From an uncultured Parabacteroides sp. (GTDB lineage: Bacteria > Bacteroidota > Bacteroidia > Bacteroidales > Tannerellaceae): a stretch of 24,665 nucleotides of DNA. The DNA lies in the NCBI GenBank assembly GCA_900552465.1, contig URZO01000067.1:1-24665 (forward strand), in the 5' to 3' direction. The position numbers and the translations under genes are program-made. How positions within the stretch are numbered: position 1 is the first letter of the stretch; each line of letters starts with the position of its first letter. The notes beneath the pieces were generated by a model that had not been told where the DNA came from, ran no database searches, and was given only the letters and a program-made list of their open reading frames with translations. Below are positions 8,999 through 13,970 of this stretch, piece by piece.

Positions 8999-9922
8999 AT
9001 GAACAAATTTGTCAATCCCTTCTCAGACTACGGTTGGAAGAAAATCTTTGGTAGCGAAGTAAGTAAAGATCTTATCATCAGTTTCTTAAATGAAGTTATC
9101 CATCAAGAAGTCATCGTCGACATCACCTTCCGTAATGTCGAGATGCTCGGTTTGAAACAAGACCAGCGACGTGCTGTTTTCGATATCTTCTGCGAAAACG
9201 AAAAGGGGGAAGTCTTCATCTGCGAAATGCAGAAAAGCCGGCAGAAGTATTTCTCCGACCGGGTGTTGTATTACGCCTCGTTTGCCATCCAGCAACAATC
9301 CATGATCGTAAAAGAGAAGTTGGAGAAGGAGCCGGACGAGAAGATCCGTAGGCGTTGGAACTACCAGATCAGTAAAGTATACGTCATCTGCGTCCTGAAT
9401 TATGTGATGGAGCCGTCATTGCCCGATAAATACCGTTGGGATGTGGTGCGTATGGACCGGGAATTGAAAGTTCCCTTTAGCGAAAGCCTGAATGAAATCT
9501 ATCTTGAAATGCCGAAATTTGTATTACCTTTGCATGAGTGCGACACACTTTATAAGAAGTGGTTATATGTCTTAAACAATATCGAGATCATGGAACGATT
9601 ACCTCAAGAACTGAACAATCAGATATTCCGCAAGCTGAAAAGCATCGTGGAGGTAGAGCGCATGACCCCCGACCAACGCTTGGAATACGAACTGAGCATC
9701 TCCGTCGAACGCGACCTTTCCGCCGCCCTCGATACGAGCTTTGAAGATGGGATGGAGAAAGGAATAGAAAAAGGAATAGAAAAAGGGATGGAGAAAGGAA
9801 TAGAAAAAGGCAAAGTCGAGGAGCAACGTCTTATTGCCGCCAACTTTAAAAAGCAAGGGATCAATCTCGAAACGATTGCACAATGTACCGGTTTGTCGGT
9901 GGAAGAAATCAAAGGATTGTGA
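8999..9922 (+). CDS. Rpn-family recombination-promoting nuclease / PD-(D/E)XK putative transposase
   Basis: A member of the large Rpn/transposase_31-like family of PD-(D/E)XK nucleases, which promote RecA-independent recombination in E. coli and are often linked to phage defence. The N-terminus has NPFSDYGWKKIFGSE, the family's opening motif. The catalytic core is visible as AVFDIFCENEKGEVFICEMQ with Asp62, Glu76 and Gln78 (D...ExQ). The C-terminus carries a charged GIEK/GMEK repeat (residues ~251-270), common in this family, and then a short helical tail (LETIAQCTGLSVEEIKGL). At 307 residues it appears full length, with no inverted repeats around it to mark an active insertion sequence. It stands alone between a terminator and a large palindrome. 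Confidence 0.88.
   Translation: MNKFVNPFSDYGWKKIFGSEVSKDLIISFLNEVIHQEVIVDITFRNVEMLGLKQDQRRAVFDIFCENEKGEVFICEMQKSRQKYFSDRVLYYASFAIQQQSMIVKEKLEKEPDEKIRRRWNYQISKVYVICVLNYVMEPSLPDKYRWDVVRMDRELKVPFSESLNEIYLEMPKFVLPLHECDTLYKKWLYVLNNIEIMERLPQELNNQIFRKLKSIVEVERMTPDQRLEYELSISVERDLSAALDTSFEDGMEKGIEKGIEKGMEKGIEKGKVEEQRLIAANFKKQGINLETIAQCTGLSVEEIKGL
9749..9808 (+). repeat. In-frame 12-bp tandem repeat (5 units) in the Rpn gene
   Basis: Five 12-bp units of the forms GGGATGGAGAAA and GGAATAGAAAAA encode GMEK/GIEK. The unit is a multiple of three, so slippage would change protein length without a frameshift. Confidence 0.9.
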
Positions 9923-9929
9923 TTTAAAG

Positions 9930-10044
9930 AAGGGGGTGTGTCAGAAGTAAGTTCTAACGCTTTAGCGTGTCCTGGCGGTCCCGGACTTGATCCGGGACCG
10001 CCAGGACACAGACGCTATAAATAGGACTTTTGACACATCCCCTT
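9930..10044. repeat. 115-nt near-palindromic intergenic element
   Basis: The outer arms 9930-9947 and 10027-10044 pair at 16 of 18 positions, and 9951-9956 with 10022-10027 continues the stem with one G-U. TAGCG (9963-9967) pairs with CGCTA (10013-10017). The core is a perfect 18-bp stem (9968-9985 with 9991-10008) with loop CTTGA. No T tract follows, so it looks more like a small mobile or repeated palindrome (MITE-like) than a plain terminator, though it could stop transcription from both sides. Confidence 0.8.
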
Positions 10045-10055
10045 GTTCCCGCCCC

Positions 10056-10160
10056 TTATATGCAAGAGGTTACCCCTAATGAAGTTCCGATAGCGGTCAG
10101 GATTGTGATGATGGTCTGGATAATCAGCTTCCAGACGCTTTTTTTGTTGTTTTCACTCAT
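10056..10160 (-). CDS. Smalltalk-type 34-aa membrane peptide
   Basis: A 34-residue reading frame reading MSENNKKSVWKLIIQTIITI and then LTAIGTSLGVTSCI. I recognise the pattern of the small Bacteroidales proteins named smalltalk, which are usually encoded just downstream of HU-like DNA-binding proteins. The arrangement is the same here, with a 40-bp AT-rich gap after the HU stop. A basic N-terminus, a hydrophobic helix and a cysteine two residues from the end suggest a membrane-inserted or lipoprotein-like peptide. Its function is unknown. The family match is from memory of sequence pattern and position. Confidence 0.8.
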   Translation of the reverse strand: MSENNKKSVWKLIIQTIITILTAIGTSLGVTSCI

Positions 10161-10200
10161 GATTAATTAAATTAAAAGTTAATAATTAAAAATTAAAAAA

Positions 10201-10680
10201 TCAAAGTTCTCCTGGACGTTCTTCCCCGCCTCCGCCGCCCGGAGCCGTTTCGCCGCCGTCGTAGGGGATCAGTTCGCGAAAGGAGACTTTCTTGCGCAGT
10301 TCGGCGTTGCTCCACGTCTTGGTGTTACGGACGATGAGGTGCACGCCTTTCACCTTCGTCGCCGTCCAGTCGTCGCGCGTGTCGGCAGGGTCGGAGGTCA
10401 TCCCGAGGGAGAAGAGTCCGATGTCGCCGAAACGGACGCTCTTGCCTTCGAGCACCATCTCTTTGAGGCAATCCAGCATGTCGGTCAGCACGCCGTGGAT
10501 CACGCCCCGCGAATAGGGTGAGTTGTGTTCCGACATGTGGGTGACGAAGTCTTCGAACTCGACCGTGCCGTCTGTGGCGGCGCGTCCGTACCATTTCTCC
10601 TGTTCGACGAACTTGCCCTCTGCGTCTTTCGTACGGGTCTTCATCTGTACTTTTTTGAATTTCAATGTTCCTGTTGCCAT
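10201..10680 (-). CDS. HU-like DNA-binding protein (Bacteroidales HU/HIG type)
   Basis: A predicted DNABII-fold, DNA-bending protein. It opens with MATGTLKFKKVQMKTRTK, and residues 79-93 (GKSVRFGDIGLFSLG) match the HU beta-arm entry motif. At 159 residues it is longer than housekeeping HU (~90) because of an N-terminal extension and a Gly/Glu/Pro-rich tail (GGETAPGGGGGEERPGEL), typical of the accessory-element HU variants of Bacteroidales. It is divergent from the coiled-coil gene and leads a two-gene unit with the smalltalk peptide. The nested palindrome lies just upstream, so this protein is a reasonable candidate to bind it (inference). Confidence 0.88.
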   Translation of the reverse strand: MATGTLKFKKVQMKTRTKDAEGKFVEQEKWYGRAATDGTVEFEDFVTHMSEHNSPYSRGVIHGVLTDMLDCLKEMVLEGKSVRFGDIGLFSLGMTSDPADTRDDWTATKVKGVHLIVRNTKTWSNAELRKKVSFRELIPYDGGETAPGGGGGEERPGEL

Positions 10681-10723
10681 GATGTTTAAAAGTTTTAAGG
10701 GTTAGTGTTTCATTTTCATATCG

Positions 10724-10756
10724 CAAAGATAAGGGTGCCATACCCCCCTTTGCAAA
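10724..10756 (-). promoter_or_regulatory. Promoter of the HU-like gene
   Basis: On the minus strand TATCTTTG (10724-10731) matches TAnnTTTG, and TTTG (10753-10756) lies 21 nt upstream. The start codon is 44 bp downstream. Confidence 0.65.
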
Positions 10757-10874
10757 TCGGACGGGTGGTTAACGTGTAAAAATATGTGAAAATGGGTAAA
10801 GCTGCCGTTTCTTTCTCGTAAAGCATTGTTTTGTCGGAACCGGAACTATGTTCCGCCCCTACGCTGTGTGACAT

Positions 10875-11035
<161 letters not shown>

Positions 11036-11093
11036 GGTGTAACACCTCGAGAGACGAGATTCGGTTTTTTCCAGAGGAATGCATGACGGATTT

Positions 11094-11123
11094 TTTGAAT
11101 TGTAAAAAACTTTTGTATCTTTG
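11094..11123 (+). promoter_or_regulatory. Promoter of the accessory-module plus-strand genes
   Basis: TTTG at 11094-11097, an 18-nt spacer and TATCTTTG at 11116-11123 form a near-ideal Bacteroidetes promoter 42 bp before the ATG at 11166. Confidence 0.75.
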
Positions 11124-11165
11124 GAGCGGAGCAGGTTGTTTTTTATACCCTTAAAACGAACAGAT

Positions 11166-11276
11166 ATGGACGCTTTTACACCAACACCCGAAGAACGGAA
11201 TGCCTACTTGGAGCACCGTGTCAGTCAACTTTCCGAAGATGTGGAAAAGCTGAATGAACCAGGTGTGGACGCTTGA
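11166..11276 (+). pseudogene. 5' part of a frameshifted coiled-coil gene
   Basis: The ATG at 11166 sits properly after the strong promoter and encodes 36 residues starting MDAFTPTPEERNAYLEHRVS before a TGA at 11274-11276. Residues 20-31 (SQLSEDVEKLNE) begin a coiled coil that continues in the +1 frame from 11254 (QVWTLEKRLD). Removing one C from the CC at 11259-11260 would join the two into one protein of about 180 residues. The break is therefore a one-base insertion, a sequencing error or, less likely, programmed frameshifting. Confidence 0.75.
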
Positions 11277-11706
11277 AAAAAGGTTAGACAGGACGGGCAG
11301 CGACTTTGAGCAGTTGAGAAAAGAGGCCGAACGTGACCGCAAGGCATGGCAGGAGACACACGAGCAGTCACAAAAAGAGATCGATAAGCTGGGCCAAAAG
11401 TTGGAAGAGACAACCCGCCATATCGACATGTTGCAGCGCGTCGAACGCATTGCCCTGCGCGATTGCATCCGTATCCTGGAGAAATATCCGCCGGAACAAA
11501 ACGCCGTGGTGAGCGAAATCATCGGATTCCTGCACAAGTCGTTCAAAAAAGAAACGCCCGAAGAACATGAACGCCTGTCGCAGCTCGATTTGAAACCGGC
11601 GGGCTGCGCCGTCCAGTTCAATGCCCCGGTGTATGATGTGAACGGGAACGGGAGGGTGCAGATCGGCTCCCTGATGAACAATAAAAACGAAAACGAAACG
11701 AAATGA
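11254..11706 (+). CDS. Coiled-coil protein with C-terminal FNAPV motif (3' part of frameshifted gene)
   Basis: Family not recognised. Residues 1-65 are a charged heptad-rich coiled coil (LEKRLDRTGSDFEQLRKEAE), followed by a helical segment (ALRDCIRILEKYPPEQNAVV) and a C-terminal FNAPVYDVNGNGRVQIG at 122-138. The ATG at 11254 is probably not the native start: the coiled coil begins upstream in another frame from 11166, with the two parts separated by an apparent one-base insertion near 11259. The stop overlaps the next start in ATGA, implying translational coupling. The next protein carries the same FNAPV motif at its N-terminus, so the two may bind the same partner or each other (inference). 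Confidence 0.7.
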   Translation: MNQVWTLEKRLDRTGSDFEQLRKEAERDRKAWQETHEQSQKEIDKLGQKLEETTRHIDMLQRVERIALRDCIRILEKYPPEQNAVVSEIIGFLHKSFKKETPEEHERLSQLDLKPAGCAVQFNAPVYDVNGNGRVQIGSLMNNKNENETK

Positions 11707-12200
11707 AAAACGACCAGCAGGACACAGACCGCCGTGATAGCATCCCCGGCATGTCGTTCAACGCCCCGGTGACGTTCAACGCGCCGATGTTCGACATCCA
11801 TGACAACACGAATGTGTACATAGGACAGGCTCCGGAACGAGAGGCAGCCCGGCCCGGAGACGAGGTGGCCGTGCTACTGGGTGCCCTCCTGGAGGCAACG
11901 GACGAGGAGGGAGGCCGTATCTTTACCGAGAAGGGGCAATGGTATGCCGTGTACCGCGTCCTGAGCGAGTGCATGGGCTTCCCGAAGGAGATGCGCACGT
12001 TCTGCCGCCTCATGGCGGGTATGGGGATGGACCGCGTCAGCCCCGCCGTCAGCTACGAATCGATCAAGAAGATCCCTCAAACCGTCCACCTTCCTTCGGC
12101 CAAAGTCTCCCTCTGGGGCACCTACCTCGACCGCGCGGACGAGAAGGCCCGCAAGCAGATTGCCGTGGCGGCGTGGTTGATGGGGAAGGTGGAAGCCTGA
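11703..12200 (+). CDS. Unknown protein with N-terminal FNAPV motif
   Basis: 165 residues, function not recognised. Residues 19-42 hold a repeated motif (FNAPVTFNAPMFDIHDNTNV, then YIG) closely matching the end of the preceding protein. After a short linker, residues ~52-165 look like a compact helical domain with KGQWYAVYRVLSECMGFP and FCRLMAGMGMDR; similar helical domains are common in Bacteroides mobile-element proteins of unknown function. No catalytic motif is evident. It starts within the ATGA shared with the upstream gene and is probably co-translated. A hairpin (12268-12298) follows, so these two genes may form one transcript. Confidence 0.8.
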   Translation: MKNDQQDTDRRDSIPGMSFNAPVTFNAPMFDIHDNTNVYIGQAPEREAARPGDEVAVLLGALLEATDEEGGRIFTEKGQWYAVYRVLSECMGFPKEMRTFCRLMAGMGMDRVSPAVSYESIKKIPQTVHLPSAKVSLWGTYLDRADEKARKQIAVAAWLMGKVEA

Positions 12201-12267
12201 GCTCATTTATCCTCTTCGATCCAATCGGTCAAGTCCAAAAGGCATTTTTCTTCTGATTCTTTCCCTC

Positions 12268-12298
12268 ATTCCCCCGATCGTTCCCCTTTCGGGGGAAT
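12268..12298 (+). terminator. Hairpin after the FNAPV gene pair, possible terminator
   Basis: ATTCCCCCG (12268-12276) pairs perfectly with CGGGGGAAT (12290-12298), and a short T-rich run (GCTTCTTTTC) follows. The GC-rich stem is convincing; the T tract is weak. Confidence 0.5.
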
Positions 12299-12323
12299 GC
12301 TTCTTTTCGGGGGGTGGCCGTAC

Positions 12324-12331
12324 TACATTTG
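12324..12331 (+). promoter_or_regulatory. -7 promoter element before the 93-aa gene
   Basis: TACATTTG matches TAnnTTTG, 62 bp before the ATG at 12393. No -33 TTTG is seen. Confidence 0.45.
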
Positions 12332-12392
12332 CCCTTGTAACCGCAAGACAGGCGGTAGAATGATTTTATTCACAATTTAAAACAAGGACAAC

Positions 12393-12674
12393 ATGGAAAA
12401 GTATGTAACGATCTTGCATCAGTATCCGCTTCAATCCCGCACGTATACCGACCGTGACGGGCAGTCGAGAATCTTTAACACCCGGGGCTTTCACCTGACG
12501 GACGGCATCGATGAGTTCTACGCCGAAATACAGGGCGAGGGGGCAGCCGTCTCCGGAGAGTTCGACCCGAATGCCACGCATCGGGTACAATGTTTCTTGC
12601 GTGCCCGCCGCTATACCGACAAGAACGGGGCGGAACGGTTCGACAACCAGATCGTGATCACGAAATTAATCTAA
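12393..12674 (+). CDS. Small conserved-looking protein, possible OB-fold
   Basis: 93 residues, family not recognised with confidence. The sequence is rich in predicted beta strands with regularly spaced aromatic and basic residues (YVTILHQYPLQSRTYTDRDG, VQCFLRARRYTDKNG, FDNQIVITKLI). RxYTDxxGxxRFxN-type patterns resemble single-strand-DNA-binding OB-fold proteins of mobile elements, which would suit a neighbour of a primase-helicase; this is inference only. The phrase RxYTDxxGxxRxFN appears twice (residues 16-29 and 73-85), hinting at an internal duplication. It is followed after 20 bp by the next gene, so they probably form an operon. Confidence 0.75.
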   Translation: MEKYVTILHQYPLQSRTYTDRDGQSRIFNTRGFHLTDGIDEFYAEIQGEGAAVSGEFDPNATHRVQCFLRARRYTDKNGAERFDNQIVITKLI

Positions 12675-12694
12675 ATCTCAAAACAAAAATCATT

Positions 12695-13024
12695 ATGGAA
12701 CTGAAAATTCAAATTCCGGACAGCACGTACCGCCAGATGGTGGATAGAAGATGCCGCGTGCAAGGCTCTATCGGGCTTGTGAACGCCAATGAGGGCAATT
12801 TCAACGAACACATCCGCCATACGGACGGGGGTGGAACGGACAGGAACCGGTACATCCGCCTCGCCCACGGACGAGTGAGCGTGAACCGCGAGCGTGTGCG
12901 GCTCACCCTGCATATTGCCTTGGACGAAGCGGGTGTCGTCCCCTCGGAAGTGATTGATTATGAAAGCCGCAAGGCAAGCGGCTTTGTGGACGATGTGCTC
13001 GATACGGTTGAGAGGTATCATTGA
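12695..13024 (+). CDS. Hypothetical 109-aa protein of the accessory module
   Basis: Function not recognised. The frame is open from 12590, but that region overlaps the previous gene, so the ATG at 12695 (20 bp after the previous stop) is chosen. The protein begins MELKIQIPDSTYRQMVDRRC. Its middle is charged (GGGTDRNRYIRLAHGRVSVN) and its end is helical (VIDYESRKASGFVDDVLDTV). There is no signal peptide or membrane segment, so it is probably cytoplasmic. It is convergent with the four-helix-bundle gene, with a repeat-rich hairpin between. Confidence 0.75.
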   Translation: MELKIQIPDSTYRQMVDRRCRVQGSIGLVNANEGNFNEHIRHTDGGGTDRNRYIRLAHGRVSVNRERVRLTLHIALDEAGVVPSEVIDYESRKASGFVDDVLDTVERYH

Positions 13025-13042
13025 GGGGGGCGTTTATTCCGT

Positions 13043-13105
13043 TTATTTCGTTATTTCGAGATAACGAGATGACGAGATAACGAGATAACGAAATAATGGG
13101 ATAAT
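13043..13105. repeat. Hairpin and 8-bp degenerate tandem repeat between convergent genes
   Basis: TTATTTCGTTAT (13043-13054) is inverted perfectly at 13085-13096. Within it lie six 8-bp units at 13058-13105: GAGATAAC, GAGATGAC, GAGATAAC, GAGATAAC, GAAATAAT and GGGATAAT. It may act as a bidirectional terminator or as a protein-binding array. Confidence 0.8.
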
Positions 13106-13118
13106 GTCCCCCTGAAAA

Positions 13119-13874
13119 TCACTCCTCCTTATAGTTCCTTGTGCCATGGCAATCCGGATAGTCTGAACAGCTCCAGAAATAATGGCCCGAGTTTTGCCCC
13201 CGTTTGGCCATCCGGCGCAACATGGGCTTGCCGCAATGGGGGCATGAGGGGGCTTTTTCGCGCACGGCTTGGGCTTTGAGCGCTTCGCTACGCTCGTGGG
13301 TCATGTTCTCGGAAAAGCCGCCCTCGACCTTGAAAGCGTCAAGTTGGGCTTCGAGCATCTTCTGGAGGATGGAGATGAGCCGGTTGATGAGCGCCATCAT
13401 AGCGTTGAGGCATACGGCATGGTCGGGATTTTCGGTCCAGGGGTCGTATTTCTTTTTCTGGCGCATGATATGGAGCCAGGCTTCGCGGTCCCAATCGTCG
13501 GTATAGGCCGGCCGGTCCAATTGGATGGCGGCAAAGCGGCGGAAGGGCTCGGAATGTTTCGACCAGGGTTGGGTGCCCGTCCGCATGGAGATATGGAAAA
13601 AGTCGCCCAACAACTCGGAGAGGCTGGCCCGTGCCACATCGGTGAGGCGCATCTCGGTTTCGCGCGAGGTTTGGTGGCGAGAGGCTCCTTCGGAAATGTT
13701 GGCCGTGACGGAGCGGGCTGCCATTGTCATCTGGTCGTACATGCGTCCGCAGGGATCGTTCTTCAAATTGAGATAGGTGTTTACGTAGTGCTGGGTGGAG
13801 AGTTGGATGATATGTGCCATCACCCAAGCATCCAGAAAATAATATCCTTTGATGGATTTGATTGTTACCGGCAT
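13119..13874 (-). CDS. Four-helix-bundle suffix-domain protein with topoisomerase-type zinc ribbon
   Basis: 251 residues. The N-terminal two thirds match the four-helix-bundle family related to 23S rRNA intervening-sequence proteins, with the hallmark DPCGRMYDQMTMAARSVTAN (40-59), ISEGASRHQTSRETEMRLTD (60-79) and ARASLSELLGDFF. The C-terminus is a type I topoisomerase-like zinc ribbon with Cys211, Cys214, Cys236 and Cys242 (CPHCGKPM ... FWSCSDYPDC). The fusion suggests nucleic-acid binding, but its role is unknown. It is divergent from the primase-helicase gene with a 96-bp shared upstream region, and is the only module gene besides the HU/smalltalk pair on the minus strand. Family relatives include Avd of diversity-generating retroelements, but no reverse transcriptase is present here. 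Confidence 0.85.
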   Translation of the reverse strand: MPVTIKSIKGYYFLDAWVMAHIIQLSTQHYVNTYLNLKNDPCGRMYDQMTMAARSVTANISEGASRHQTSRETEMRLTDVARASLSELLGDFFHISMRTGTQPWSKHSEPFRRFAAIQLDRPAYTDDWDREAWLHIMRQKKKYDPWTENPDHAVCLNAMMALINRLISILQKMLEAQLDAFKVEGGFSENMTHERSEALKAQAVREKAPSCPHCGKPMLRRMAKRGQNSGHYFWSCSDYPDCHGTRNYKEE

Positions 13875-13970
13875 TGCTTTCTATTTTTTCAAGTTCAGAG
13901 AATTGGTTCTCTTTTAATATCTGGTAAATATAGTTGTTTTTTTTATAACACAAACAAAAACTTCAAAAAC

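Noticed and set aside
8999..9922. Active insertion sequence based on the transposase-like family name
   Set aside because: No terminal inverted repeats or target duplications were seen around the gene; Rpn proteins are nucleases and usually not bounded by IS ends.
13058..13105. CRISPR array
   Set aside because: The units are 8 bp and directly adjacent with no spacers, and no cas gene is present.
13119..13874. Possible diversity-generating retroelement, because the four-helix bundle resembles Avd
   Set aside because: No reverse transcriptase and no template/variable repeat pair was seen in the window.
13269..13970. N-terminal extension of the primase-helicase frame (234 extra residues)
   Set aside because: It is antisense to the well-supported four-helix-bundle gene; the family N-terminus begins at 13971.
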